Shown: positions 45,754 to 58,121 of the stretch, piece after piece
Layout of the letters: each line of letters opens with the position of its first letter
Position numbering within the stretch: position 1 is the stretch's first letter
Assembly (NCBI RefSeq): GCF_040958095.1
Contig: NC_091208.1
Coordinates: forward strand, 6,756,693-6,820,692
Length of the DNA stretch: 64,000 nt
Direction: 5' to 3'
Origin: Procambarus clarkii
Lineage: Eukaryota; Arthropoda; Malacostraca; Decapoda; Cambaridae
Notes under the pieces: model-generated
The model's database searches: none
What the model saw: only the letters and a program-made list of their open reading frames with translations
What the model was told of the DNA's origin: nothing
Translations under genes and position numbers: made by a program

Positions 45754-47434
45754 GTCCCAGTACTATCCCAAAACCTTATCCTGTAACTGGTTGCAGTGCT
45801 TGCAGATGCAGTGCACTCAAAGGTGATGGTCTGCCTGAGGGCAGAAATATTGAGATATTGTTATTGAATTCAATAAACAACCAGAAAGCAGGTGTTCAAC
45901 AGTGCCTTACAATGATCACTGCACAAAGCAGTGAGTCCATTCGCATGTCAGAGTCCTCACATTCACGAGCGGTCCTGCTTAGTACGTGACGTCACTGGGG
46001 TTATGCTTAGTGCATGACGTCACTTGGGTCCTGTATTAGTGCATGACGTCACTTGGGTCCTGTATTAGTGCATGACGTCACTGGGGTCCTGCTTAGTGCA
46101 TAACGTCGCTGGAGTCCTGTATTAGTGCATGACATAACTGGGGTCCTGCTTAGTGCATAACGTCACTGTGGTTCTCTTTAGTGCATGACGTCAATGGGAT
46201 CCTGTTTAGTGCACCACGTCACTTGGGTCCTGTATTAGTGCATGACGTCACTGGGGTCCTGCTTAGTGCACGACGTCACTGGGGTCCTGCTTAGGGCACG
46301 ACGTCACTGGGGTCGTGCTTAGTGCACGACGTCACTGGGGTCCTGTATTAGTGCATGACGTCACTGGGGTCCTGCTTAGTGCATGACGTCACTGGGGTCC
46401 TGCTTAGTGCATGACGTCACTGGGATTAAGTACACTGTGGCCACCTGCTGGCTCTATGCTTAGTGATCTGTGGCCACCTGAACAAATCACCAACAACAAG
46501 AAACACCAGCGTGACCAAAACACTAACAACAAGAAACACCAGCGTGACCAAAACACCAACAACAAGAAACACCAGCGTGACCAAAACACCAACAACAAGA
46601 AACACCAGCGTGACCAAAACACCAACAACAAGAAACACCAGCGTGACCAAAACACCAACAACAAGAAACACCAGCGTGACCAAAACACCAACAACAAGAA
46701 ACACCAGCGTGACCAAAACACCAACAACAAGAAACACCAGCGTGACCAAAATACCAATAACAGCTGTTGAAAAGTGAGTTTCTGTGACAACCACTGGTCT
46801 CAGAACACGGTACACAGTAGCTAAGTGTTATATCACTCTAACAACAACTGTAGTACATAGTTAGCCGGTGGGCGAGCGGACAGCACGCTGTACACATAAT
46901 CCTGTGGTCCCGGGTGCGATCCCGGGCGCTGGCGAGAAATGATGGGCTGAATATCTTTCACCCTATGTCCCTGTTATCTAGCAGTAAATAGGTGCCTGGG
47001 AGTCAGTCAGCTGTAATGGGCTGCTTCCTGGGGTTTGTGTGGTGTGGAAAAAAAATTATTAGTAGAAACAGTTGATTGACAGTTGAGAGGCGGGCCGAAA
47101 GAGCAGAACTACACCACTCAAGCACAACTAGGTGAATACAGTAGCTAAGTGATCCCTACTCACTGATGACCAGAAATTAACTTTTTTTCTGTTATGTACA
47201 CTCAAAATTTTAAGCACTAATTATTTGTGTAGTAATCTAATGCAAGTTTCTTATATATAAATAATATTTTTTTTACAGAAAACTAACAAAGTAAAATTTT
47301 GCGTTAAAGTTTATTAATTTACTAAAAACTTCAAAAAATATTAAAAAAATTTTTTTTACTTCTATATTGATATTTGAATCGTATTTAAAAAAATTATTAT
47401 AGACTACAAACTAATTGTATTCACGAAGTAAAAA
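45754..47434 (+). repeat. Macro-satellite unit, second copy, with 28-bp array, 33B array and SINE
   Basis: 28-bp CRE array at 45,965-46,425 (about 17 copies, two more than the first copy). 33A remnant, then 33B at 46,485-46,757 (about eight units, three more than the first copy). SINE with the LINE-B-type tail at 46,861-47,142. AT-rich to 47,434, ending in the target duplication AAGTAAAAA (47,426-47,434). Confidence 0.9.
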
Positions 47435-48540
47435 CACAAACCAAAGTACTTTTCTTTAGGAGGTCAGACCCCGCCCTGATCCGGTGCATTATATCAGTAA
47501 GAGACGGGAGACCTCTTAAGGAAAGTTCAACCCTTTAGATCAGGCTCTCCTACACCCAGCACTGCCGTGTGGGTAAACATTAGGCAGCAACGATTAGAGC
47601 CACCATGATCTACCGAATCAAGGTACGATTTAGAGGGAACCGGACCCTTACCCGGTCAGAGATATCGGATTTGATCACCACAACAACCAACGTTGCACCA
47701 CTGGACGTCGTAGTCGACGATGAAGGACTCCCTTAACTGCTGTTCAGCAGTGCCGAGGCCATACAACGCCTCTTTGACCCCATCAACCTCACTGCTCTCG
47801 ATGAGGCGCACATGCTCCTCACCCCACCACGACACTACCTCGCAGCCAGGACTGTTTTTGTAAGGAGAGTGAACTCCCTCATCTCCGAAAAAGCTGCCAC
47901 CGACGTCGCCACCAGCATAACCGAAGATAACTCTTCCTTGACTGCAGTCACTGTAAAATTCATCCCTGTGCAGGACAGCCACCTCTCCACCATGAAGGTA
48001 ACCTTCACCTCGCCTGAGGAAGCTATCTCTGCTAACACCAACGGCTTCCGGTGCTTCGGCCTCGCTTGTACACCCCGACAAATAACCAGAGAGCATTACT
48101 ACCAGCTACGACAATGTTTTAAGTGCTATAGTTATAAGCACTTCACTAAACAATGCCCATCTCAGGAAAAACGGTGCAGCAAGTGCGCCGAGAATCACCA
48201 CTTCAAACAATGCATCAGCGACTTCCTCCAATGCCTTCTCTGCCAAGGTCACCATACAGCCGTCTCTGCTGAGTGTCCACGAAGACGTGAAGAAATACAG
48301 AAGATGACCGAAGCCAGGCAAGCCAACACCACACGACGAGAACCATCAACATTCAATGTGCAAGCCGCCAACTTTTCCTGAGGTTTTCTTTGCACATTTT
48401 TATAAGATTGCCATCAGTATGAACTGGCCAAGGGATCAATGGGTAGCAATCATGCAGTCTCAATTTAAAGGGCGTAGTTTGAGGTTTTTACATCCCTACC
48501 TGACGCTAATAGCTTTGATTATGAATTTGTAAAGAAAAGC

Positions 48541-49818
48541 ATGTTAAATGCGTATCAATTAAATCCAGAGGCACACAGGCAGAAGTTTCGGAACCTAAGG
48601 GGGGTAAGAGATCAGACAATAGCTGATTTTACTCATCAAAAGACGACATTTTGCAACAGATGGTTAAAGTCACTTTCAGTAACTGAGTATGATGCTCTAA
48701 AGAATCTTTTTATCACGGAAGAAGTATTGTCATGTCTCCCAGACAAGTTGTCTACTTTTATGGCAGAACAAAAGAATGTAACAGACATTTATGAGCTGTC
48801 AAAGCTCGCGGATGAGCATGAGTTGTTGACTAAGGCCCAGTTTACGGCCACTTCACCTAAGTCTAGTCGTAGAGTAAATTATAATGCTCACCGAACTCCT
48901 TATCAGAATCCATCCAGTCCTAGTGCTCCAGTTACTCCCATGAGCTCTTCTCTTGCAAAACCTAATCCTGCTACTTCCTTGTCAGGAATGTCAAATATTT
49001 ATAAGGTTAATTCTAAACCTTCAGTTGGTTCCACAGGTGTGTCCACTGTAAGGTCCTATTCCCATTGTAAGAGAAAAGGCCATGGAATTAATTCCTGTTT
49101 TATATTGCACCCTGAGTTACGACCAACTGGTCTCATTTATTGTAGAGGTGTGCAAAATAAATTTACTAATAAACATGTAACTGTAAACCCCAATTGGGCG
49201 AAACAGTATTCACCATATATGTCTTCAGGTGAAGTTTTGTGTATTAATGGGAAGTGGAAGCCAGTGGTTATTCTTCGTGATACAGGTGCTTCCCAAACCA
49301 TAATTTCATCCAGTATTTTTTCTGATGTTGAAAAGAGAGAGACTGGAAAGTTTGTAGTTCTTCAAAGTGTTGCAGGATGTAAGACTGTACCTCTAATAGA
49401 CATTAATTTCAGATCCACCATTACACCAAGTTTATGCACTGTGGGTGTTAGTACCCAGTTGCCCATCCCAGGTGTGGAAGTTATATTGGGTAATGATGTG
49501 GCCATAAATCATGTTGTGGGTGAGATTGATCCCCGTTTCTGTAAACAGTCAGTTGCAGACCATGATTATTCTGCCTGTGCTGAAATTAGTTCCATGAATG
49601 AACAACCTGTTGGAGTAGATGGTTTTGTCCATTCTACCTGTGCTAATGTCAGTACTATTATAAATCCAGTTGTCAATTCTAATGTTGTTACTCAAGCATT
49701 TGTTCCAGTAACCAGTGCCCCTTCAGTGGAGAAGTGGGATGTGGTTGTTCCAGATTCCTGTGTGGCCGACCTAGTTGTTGAGAGTAAGCCTGATGCTATG
49801 ACTGCTTTATTCCAATAA
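48541..49818 (+). CDS. LTR-G gag-protease polyprotein, intact over 425 codons
   Basis: Open through gag capsid-like sequence (residues 1-110: AYQLNPEAHRQKFRNLRG), a Ser/Pro/Asn-rich linker, a knuckle-like SYSHCKRKGHGINSC near residue 178 lacking its first Cys, and a retropepsin with DTGA near residue 247 and a GND motif near 312. The first copy has TGA where this one has AGA (48,871-48,873). Gag upstream of this ATG is out of frame, as in the first copy, so the full protein is still not encoded. Frame end TAA 49,816-49,818. Confidence 0.75.
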   Translation: MLNAYQLNPEAHRQKFRNLRGVRDQTIADFTHQKTTFCNRWLKSLSVTEYDALKNLFITEEVLSCLPDKLSTFMAEQKNVTDIYELSKLADEHELLTKAQFTATSPKSSRRVNYNAHRTPYQNPSSPSAPVTPMSSSLAKPNPATSLSGMSNIYKVNSKPSVGSTGVSTVRSYSHCKRKGHGINSCFILHPELRPTGLIYCRGVQNKFTNKHVTVNPNWAKQYSPYMSSGEVLCINGKWKPVVILRDTGASQTIISSSIFSDVEKRETGKFVVLQSVAGCKTVPLIDINFRSTITPSLCTVGVSTQLPIPGVEVILGNDVAINHVVGEIDPRFCKQSVADHDYSACAEISSMNEQPVGVDGFVHSTCANVSTIINPVVNSNVVTQAFVPVTSAPSVEKWDVVVPDSCVADLVVESKPDAMTALFQ

Positions 49819-50272
49819 ATTGGGAAAGGATGTCCATGTACCATTGTCTTGCCCGCTCACTACGAACGTTGTGCCCGGACTTGAGAGAAACTTAAAAGCC
49901 ACGACTCTATTGTATTCCAGCCAAGTGAATGGTTTAGGACAAGATGTCGGGTTGGCAGAAGTATTCCCGCTCACTCCAAGTTTAGAATCAGTTGTCGAAA
50001 GTAAGTCTGTTGTAGAGGCCCCGCCTCACCCAAGTCAAGGTGATAGTATAGGGGAAGTGGTCAAACTACCTGTTACTTGCCCGCTCGCTTCAGATTCCCT
50101 TAATTTATGTGAATTGAGTAGAACTGACCCTAAGATTTCAGAGAGAAGCAAGGAGACAGTCTGTACTGTAGATCCAGTTCTGGAGAGTGTGGGAAAGCAG
50201 CCAGAGGATCAGCTTCTGTTGAGTAGATGGAGACCCAGTGAGCCTCCTCTTCAGTTGTCTGTGAGGATGTGA
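49819..50272 (+). other. LTR-G open frame of 150 codons, no recognised domain
   Basis: Follows gag-pro in another frame and has no ATG at its start (TTG). The composition is Ser/Pro/Val-rich (LPVTCPLASDSLNLCELS). It may be decayed linker between protease and a lost pol. Confidence 0.35.
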
Positions 50273-51942
50273 CCCAGCTTGGTAGTGTTATTATTGATTG
50301 TGAGCAGACAGTACTCCGAGCAGCTCCAGAAGTCATGGGAGGAAATTTTGGTAAAACCATTGAGAGTGGTAAAGTATCATTTGAATCTAAGTTGCGAAGT
50401 TTTGTGGGTTGTGATTCTTATTCCATGTGGAATAATTATTTCTCATTGTGTAAAATGAGTCAGAGTGTGTGTAGGATGTTGAAATCTACTTTTATTCTGC
50501 AGGAGCCATTTTCTTGTGAAGTAATGGACAGTGGGACATCTTTGTCCAGCCTTGTGGTTGAGCAGAGAGAGTTTACTCAAGTAGGTTGTGCATCCAGTTG
50601 TTCTGAGGAAGTGGTGAGTTATACTAGAGCAGTGTCTCTATATTCAGATCCAGTTTATTTTGATGCACGAGTGATGAAAGTATATGTTCCACTCAAGTGT
50701 GGTGTTGACTTTCAGAGTCATATTGGAGTTGACTTTCAGAGTCATAGTGATGGTGAAGGATTTAATCATAATGGGGAGCAGATGTTTGAGGCTCCAGGTG
50801 TGTATTTCAAGTTGGGGAATAAGGTTATCCTACCTAGTGTTAATCATTGTGAAGGGTTTCAGATTGTCCTTGGGTGTTTCCCAGGTAATCTGCTGTGCAT
50901 CTTCAAGATGTTAAGACCCTTAAACCTCTTGGTTGACTGTTTGTCATCAGACGTAAATCACATGGGAAGTGATGGTGAGGGTTGTCAAGTTTTCGGCATG
51001 TTTTATTTAGTCTTTTGGAAGACTAGAAGGTTGATGAAAGTGTGTGTTGTGTTCAAGTCCACCATCAGGGGGTGTGAACTTGTCTTGAGAGTTATGATTG
51101 AGATATGGTGCCTAGGCATATGCCTGTTTTCTTTCACTGATCGTTATGACAGAGTTATGAGGAAATTGATTTCTGTGTTCCTTATGGATCATCTGAGTCA
51201 GTTCGATCAGGTAGCCTTTGCACTTATTATAGGTTGCATTTCTTGGTTTGCAGGTCAAAGGTTTGCTAAGTCGGTGTGTTGTGTTTCGGAAGGTTCTATG
51301 AATGGGAAAGTTTTATACATAATTGTGAGGTTTAACGCTAATTTCTCTAATTTTAGTATCCATTGGGCGAGAGTATGTGTTCCACTGAGGATCAAGAGTG
51401 ATGAAGAGCAGATGTCTTTGTCAGAGCATACCCAGGAGAAGTCCCAAATCTACTTTACATCCAGTCAGCTTCAATTAAGCAGTTCAGCTCCAGAAAAAGG
51501 GAGTAATGGAAAATGGAGTCTGTCTTGGAAAAATTCACCATGTGGAAAAGGGATCACAAGGAAATACGGGACTGCTCTTAGAGAAATAGTAGGAACAGAT
51601 AGAAAGATAAATTGCCGTGATAACTGTGTGAAAGCAGCTACCTTTATTGACAATTGTATTTATACAAATGATAATAATGTTGTTGATAGGTGTGTGAAAT
51701 ATGATCTGAAACAAAGTGAAATAAATGAGATAGTACCTTGGAGAGATAAATTTGCTTACTCCAGTGAAACATATGTAGAACATAGTCATAAGACTGAAAT
51801 TTCTGAGTTTCCTGTAAGACTATATTTGGAGTGTTTTCATTTTTTTCCAGAAATGTGTTCTTATTACTTTTACATGTTTGAAGTCATTAATACCATAAAT
51901 CTCAAGTGTCATACATTTTTACTTCAGAAAAAATGCCATTGA
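50269..51942 (+). CDS. LTR-G orphan frame of 557 codons, unknown function
   Basis: The longest open frame in the window outside satellites. The open stretch begins at a GTG, and the first ATG is about 22 codons in. It is Cys- and Ser-rich with hydrophobic stretches (FYLVFWKTRRLMKVCVVF, VAFALIIGCISWFAG) but no clear signal peptide. No RT, RNase H, integrase or envelope motif is seen. The last third is lysine/asparagine-rich. It occupies the pol position and ends about 40 bp before the polypurine tract. The first copy has a 10-bp deletion that splits it. It could be a chance frame in AT-rich filler. Confidence 0.4.
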   Translation: MTQLGSVIIDCEQTVLRAAPEVMGGNFGKTIESGKVSFESKLRSFVGCDSYSMWNNYFSLCKMSQSVCRMLKSTFILQEPFSCEVMDSGTSLSSLVVEQREFTQVGCASSCSEEVVSYTRAVSLYSDPVYFDARVMKVYVPLKCGVDFQSHIGVDFQSHSDGEGFNHNGEQMFEAPGVYFKLGNKVILPSVNHCEGFQIVLGCFPGNLLCIFKMLRPLNLLVDCLSSDVNHMGSDGEGCQVFGMFYLVFWKTRRLMKVCVVFKSTIRGCELVLRVMIEIWCLGICLFSFTDRYDRVMRKLISVFLMDHLSQFDQVAFALIIGCISWFAGQRFAKSVCCVSEGSMNGKVLYIIVRFNANFSNFSIHWARVCVPLRIKSDEEQMSLSEHTQEKSQIYFTSSQLQLSSSAPEKGSNGKWSLSWKNSPCGKGITRKYGTALREIVGTDRKINCRDNCVKAATFIDNCIYTNDNNVVDRCVKYDLKQSEINEIVPWRDKFAYSSETYVEHSHKTEISEFPVRLYLECFHFFPEMCSYYFYMFEVINTINLKCHTFLLQKKCH

Positions 51943-51979
51943 TCTTCAATCCATTGCATTTTTTTCTTGGTGGTGGAAG

Positions 51980-52675
51980 TGTTACGTACTCCTAGCTGGA
52001 TACGTATATAAATTTAAATAAACTTATTTTGTTCCATTTCATCATTACCTGTATATGTATATATATATTATATTTTTGTAAATTATTGTGTGGTGTGGCA
52101 GCATCAGTGGGGACAGGAGCGCGGTTGCTCTTCACACGTCTAATACCTGTTAGATTCGGGAAATTAGAATTGCTGGACCTGTTCAGTTATGGGAGTTCCA
52201 GATGTCACTTTTTAATATTCATATATTTGTTAATTTACTGTAATTAAGCAGGTGGCATTGTAACTTATATATTTTAAAAGTAACTATTATATTTTATTTG
52301 CATTCTTATGTATTTTGAGAACAAGTGGTTGTTCAATTAGTTTTAAATATTAAAAAGTCTTTATTTTCCATCCCTCATCCTGGATGAGGCAGAGGGGGAG
52401 AGAATTATGGGTAGAGACGGCACGAGAGTCAGTAGCTTCAAAGGACCAGGAGTAACATGTGGGAGTTAAGTCTGAGAGTTCCTGTTGTGTCATATAGTAG
52501 ATCTTATTCTAGGAGAAACAGTATTTCTGATTTTGTTTTATAATTGATCTTGTCCATCTGTACTTTACATAATTTTGATTATATTGTTAATATATATATT
52601 AAAATTTATATGTATATTTCTTCAGTCCTAAAGGAGAAATTTTACTAAGTGCTTTGTACCAATTAGGGGGTTACA
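51980..52675 (+). mobile_element. LTR of LTR-G, second copy
   Basis: Starts TGTTACGTAC after GGTGGTGGAAG and ends GGGGGTTACA before C and TGGTGACCCGC. It is 696 bp, two bases more than the first copy owing to an extra AT near 52,055. Confidence 0.75.
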
Positions 52676-53867
52676 CTGGTGACCCGCTCTAGAGAACAGC
52701 AGTTGTAGTATCCCTAGATATTAACGGTCTGGCTGTTAGGGTTCCGAGGCGTAACGAACGATTGGTAACAATCCGCACTGCTGAAATGATTACAGGCACG
52801 AACACCAAGGAATTTGTACGAATTCTAAACAACATGTACGCTGACATTGGTTTACCAACATTCACTGTTCGTGACGAACTCTTCACAACAACAGCCTCAG
52901 CCAACGCCAGTTCTACGACTTCAGCAACAAATACCACTTCTGCCTCTAACATCACCATCTCTTCAACTGCATTGGCAGATATCCTGTCTGCTGACGCCCA
53001 CCCTGTGCAACCTGCTACATATTCTGCAATATCCTTGCACACTGCTACTCCAGACGAACCATCAACTTCTCCAGTGGTACCTGAGACTACACCAGCTTCA
53101 CCAGAAACTACACCAGCCGCACCTGAGACTACACCAGCTTCACAGGTACCTACACCTGATGCTTCTGTAAACCAACACTTGTCTTCCGATGATGACTCTA
53201 CTGCCTCGGTTGACGTTGAAGCACAATCACCATCTCCTGCAACAGAGGAGTCTCCAAGAGTCTCCAAGAGTCTCCGCACTATATGATCAACGTGAAAAAA
53301 ATTACATATGGATCTCCCGAATACAGACGCCTCTCCAGCAAAATACTCAACACAAGGTATGCGGAATGCCTGCTGAATGATCCAGACTCAAAGTACAAAC
53401 TAAGGAACGAAGTAATCTTATTTGAATGCGACGAAACCACATTGTCAAAGGACCTTTTCCCACCAGACTACGCCGAGTACAAAAAAAAAAAAATATCAAA
53501 TGATTACACGAAGCAAGAAAAAATAGAAGCAAGAAAGAAGAAGAAGGAAGAAGCACCGCCACATTGAAGCAAGAAAAAAGAAAGAAAGAAAGAAAGAAAA
53601 AAAGAAAAAAATGAAGACACCACCTAAAGACAGATTGCCTCTACCTTGAATGATAGAAGCACTGCCACTGCCGCCTTCCAGACCCGCCTCCAAGCCTAGC
53701 CTGTTGTTGGGTTGTTTCAGCATCGACATATTGCCACGCAGCTGGGTTTAGCCCTGGCACTTTTGTCTTCAACTTCAGCATTTCCTCTCACAGACTTCTC
53801 TTCAGCTGTCCCCACTTCAAGGCTCGCCCTATGGGCATCTTCTCCTGTATCCAATCTAATCTAATCT

Positions 53868-54169
53868 AAGTAAAAAATATTAATATCCTGTTTTTACTAA
53901 CTCACTTACAAGGTCGTCAAGTCGGATTTTTCTCAAGGTTTTCTATACCGCCTTCATGGGGCAAAATTTATGTTCACAATTTTTTATGTTTCATTCCTCC
54001 AGAAATTTTGTGTTGATACTTTGAATACCTTATTAATATCCCCTTTGTGTACCGTATTCTTAAGCCACTGTCAAAGTCGTCAGTAAGTGTGGATCACTTA
54101 GCTATTGGGCACCATTCCACCCCCTCCCCCCTCCCCCGTCCAATCCCAAATCCTTATCCTATAATTGGA
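53868..54169 (+). repeat. Macro-satellite lead, second copy
   Basis: Counterpart of 17,895-18,197: GTGTACCGTATTCTTAAGCC, GGGCACCATTCC and poly-C. No gene. Confidence 0.85.
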
Positions 54170-54945
54170 TGCAGTGCCTGGTTATGGTTATGTTGTGGCT
54201 GAGGGTGTGGAGGCTGGTGTTGATGTTGTTCAGGGCCTTGTTGAGGTTGGTGATGCAGTGCCTGGTTATGGTTATGTTTTGGCTGAGGGTGTGGAGGCTG
54301 GTGTTGATGTTGTTCAGGGCCTTGTTGAGGTTGGTGATGCAGTGCCTGGTTATGGTTATGTTGTGGCTGAGGGTGTGGAGGCTGGTGTTGATGTTGTTCA
54401 GGGCCTTGTTGAGGTTGGTGATGCAGTGTCTGGTTATGGTTATGTTGTGGCTGAGGGTGTGGAGGCTGGTGTTGATGTTGTTCAGGGCCTTGTTGAGGTT
54501 GGTGATGCAGTGCCTGGTTACGGTTATGTTGTGGCTGAGGGTGTGGAGGCTGGTGTTGATGTTGTTCAGGCCCTTGTTGAGGTTGGTGATGCAGTGTCTG
54601 GTTATGGTTATGTTGTGGCTGAGGGTGTGGAGGCTGGTGTTGATGTTGTTCAGGCCCTTGTTGAGGTTGGTGATGCAGTGTCTGGTTATGGTTATGTTGT
54701 GGCTGAGGGTGTGGAGGCTGGTGTTGATGTTGTTCAGGGCCTTGCTGAGGTTGGTGATGCAGTGTCTGGTTATGGTTATGTTGTGGCTGAGGGTGTGGAG
54801 GCTGGTGTTGATGTTGTTCAGGGCCTTGTTGAGGTTGGTGATGCAGTGCCTGGTTATGGTTATGTTGTGGCTGAGTGTGTGGAGGCTGGTGTTGATGTTG
54901 TTCAGGGGCCTTGTTGAGGTTGGTGATGCAGTGCCTGGTTATGGT
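54170..54945 (+). repeat. 84-bp minisatellite array, about 9.2 copies
   Basis: The longest 84-bp array in the window. It gives a 312-codon His/Gln-rich open frame on minus and 250-342-codon frames on plus. All are periodic with 28 residues and I treat them as satellite. Confidence 0.94.
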
Positions 54946-55522
54946 TATAACAATAAGCACTACAATGAACAACATGAAAGTGGAAGATGCGGACATAACT
55001 TTATGCGTGATATCCAAACTCCTGTAAATATAACTGATATCAACACGAGCGAGGCAGATTATGCAGTAGAAATTGTCAACATGCCCATGCACTCAGTCCA
55101 ATGTCCAGACTCTTGGAACTCAATATTTGTAAAGAAATATTGTTCTAAATTATATTCTAAATTAAAGAAAAGGGGTTTTAGAAGCTTAATGGTGTAACAA
55201 CACGTCTTCCTACTTGTTACACAGCAACATTGTTTAAAGTTTGGACATTTCTTTCTCCTTCACTAGTTATGTAGTATTTAAATACCGGTTAAAGGGAAGA
55301 GGCGACGCCGTTGTCATGGAGACATCACCCCTCCTCCTCCTGACTGATGTTTACACATTTACGCCATAAACGGCATATATGTCAGGTTTTATGCCCTCCA
55401 AAGGAAGCAAACAGCCGGGTTTGTCATTTAAGTAACTGGGCTTTTAGGGGAGAATTTATCGTCTAAATGTCGCCTGTATCTGTGTGAGGAGCGAGGTGGT
55501 TGAGAGATGGTGTTGGGTCGCA

Positions 55523-55559
<37 letters not shown>

Positions 55560-56930
55560 TCGACCCCCTGCCTAGAAAACTCAAGGAAATAAATGGTAGA
55601 TTTTACATGACGTGTTCTGGGATGGGGGGGGGGGCCTCAAAGTAGATTTGAAAGTGATTGATGGACAACGAGTGTTTTCATGTCCACTAATTCACTAATT
55701 CATTAGTGAATTAGATAATATTAATGTAAGTAATAAATGAGTAATTTCACAAAAAATCCCGTCTTCCCTAAATTAATGTTTTCTCTTCAACTTCAAAGCA
55801 ATTGATTCTTACAATGTTGCAAGAAGTATAGATTACATCGAGGCATGAAGAGAGGGAAGATGGATGTCCTGTCGAGGGGAAACTAGGTAATCTTGCTCTG
55901 CAGTTGCATTGATCAGCTGAAGAAGAAGTTCGTGTAAACGTCTTAGACTTGTCAACCATAGAATATACCTAACTGAGTGTTTGATGTAAAGTTCTTTAGG
56001 TATGTCTGATGTCCTTGTATATCAATATCTGTCGATCATGTCAGTGTTGCTCGTCAGCATATCTCAGGTGATGGTCTGGTTCAGTGCAGAAATATTGTGA
56101 TATTGCTATTGAATTCAGTGAACAACCAAAAAGCCGGTGTTTAACAGTGCCTTAGAATGATCACTGTACAGAGTAGTGAGTCAATTCGCATGTCAGAGTC
56201 CTCACATTCATGAGGAGTCCTGCTTAGTGCATGACGTCACTGGGGTCCTGCTTAGTGCATGACGTCACTGTGATCCAGCTTAGTGCATGACGTCACTGGG
56301 TCCTGATTAGTGCATGACGTCACTGAGGTCCTGCTTAGTGCATGACGTCACTGAGGTCCTGCTTAGAGCATGACGTCACTGGGGTCCTGCTTAGTGCATG
56401 ACGTCACTGAGGTCGTGCTTAGTGCATGACGTCACTGAGGTCCTACTTACTGCATGACGTCAATGGGATCCTGCTTAGTGCATGACCTCACTGGGATTAA
56501 GTACACTGTGGCCACCTGACCTAAACACCAACAACAAGAAACACCAGCGTGACCAAAACACCAACAACAAGAAACACCAGCGTGACCAAAACACCAACAA
56601 CAAGAAACACCAGCGTGACCAAAACACCAACAACAGAAACACCAGCGTGACCAAAACATCAACAACAAGAAACACCAGCGTGACCAAAAACACTAACAAC
56701 AAGAAACACCAGCGTGACCAAAACACCAACAACAAAAAACATCAGCGTGACCAAAACACCAACAAACACCTGTTGGAAGGTGAGTTTGTGTCAACAACTG
56801 GCCTTAGAACACTGTACACAGTAACGAAGTGTCCCCCCACACTCTAACAACTGTGACGATCACTGTAGTACACAGTATCTAAGGGATCCCAAATCACTGC
56901 CCACTTTAAGGTTTAATGTGTACAATGTAC
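54946..56930 (+). repeat. Macro-satellite spacer to conserved block, second copy
   Basis: Spacer and conserved block to 55,370. Unit-specific sequence to about 56,080, with (GA)n at 55,527-55,558. 28-bp CRE array 56,215-56,495 (about ten copies). 33B 56,518-56,770 (about 7.5 units, one with a lost base and one with a gained base). Conserved block to 56,930, single rather than doubled as in the first copy. Confidence 0.88.
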
Positions 56931-57617
56931 TGTGACGGGAAAGTGTTGGAGTATTGATGTTCGGCAGTCCTCCAAGGGCAGGTGTCAATGCCTGGTCACA
57001 CTTACAAAAAAAAGATAGACTGCTTGCCTGTTGTCTGTGGTAAATTAGAGGGAAGAACACGTAAAACACAAAGTATGAACAATGAAACTTTAATATATTT
57101 ACTTTAAACATAAATGAAAATAAAGACAAATCTCGGGTAAATGACTGGTGCAATAAAATGACAAAGATAAATGCAAAAACATAATAGATTAAATAATATA
57201 ATGTGAAATGGTGCTGAGAATATTAGCTTTGGCTGAGACCTGCCTTAGAATACAAAAGCCAGAGAGCTTAGTATGCCAGCGAGAGATGTCAACTCTAAGA
57301 GCACAAAGAATATTCTGAAGTTGACAGCTGGTCAGGCTCAGACGTCGACTCAGGTAGATGGTGCTGAGGTGCAGGTGCGCGGTCGGCGAGTCACCACTCA
57401 GGAGCAGGCAGGCTGGAATGGGTAGTTTGCTGGTTGACGACGAGCCGGCATGGAGGTGTGGAGTAGGGGGGTTCTTGGGTACGTTTTGCCTCTTGGTCAA
57501 AACGTTTTGTGCTACCGGTGACGTATCTTGAATGTAGCAACTTATACTTGTAGAATTGATGTAACTTTAAGTAGGGAAGAGCAGGCTCAATCTCTCTTGA
57601 AAGAGATTATCGTCACA
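56931..57617 (-). mobile_element. S1 probable solo LTR, second copy
   Basis: TGTGACGGGAAAG to GATTATCGTCACA, 687 bp, as at 21,182. Confidence 0.6.
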
Positions 57618-58121
57618 ATACACATACACTTAAAATATATGATATAATTGAAAATTCACCATAGTTTGCTAATATTTACATTAGGGGTTATTATATACAC
57701 ATAATAATTTTTATAAATTTAAGACGTAAATTTTTTTCCTAAAATTTAAAACATTTAAAGATTTAAAAAAAAAGTACAAACTGCTTTTTTTCATTTTATA
57801 TTGCTAATTAAATCGTGATATATCCATGTTTTATAAAGTTAAAACTAAATGTATTTAAGAAGTAATAAGTATAAAAATCCTGCTCTTCTTCCTACACTCA
57901 TTCGGTCGTCTTGTCGTGATTTTTTATACTGGCTCAATGGGTAACTTAAATATTAAAAAAAATTTATGTTCATTCCACAAGAAATTTTGTATTGATACTT
58001 CGAATACCTTATTAATATCCCGTTTGTGTACCGTATTCTGAGGCCACTGTAACATTCGTCAGTAAGTGGGGATCACTTAGCTATTGGGCACCATTCCATT
58101 CCCCCCCCCCTCCATCCCCCG
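57618..58121 (+). repeat. AT-rich segment and lead, second copy
   Basis: Counterpart of 21,872-22,375. No gene. Confidence 0.8.

Larger units (their letters stand above)
47435..53867 (+). mobile_element. RET-W with nested LTR-G, second copy
   Basis: Flanked by AAGTAAAAA at 47,426-47,434 and 53,868-53,876. ORF1 N-terminal part 47,605-48,381, with the same in-frame TAA. LTR-G from about 48,382 to about 52,694, then ORF1 C-terminal part 52,695-53,285 and the small ORF 53,283-53,567. Here ORF1 stop and small-ORF start overlap as ATGA, because the CAAGAGTCTC repeat is one unit longer than in the first copy. Confidence 0.85.

Noticed and set aside
49820-50272. Independent gene starting at 49,820
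   Set aside because: No ATG at its start; it is more likely part of the broken LTR-G reading region.
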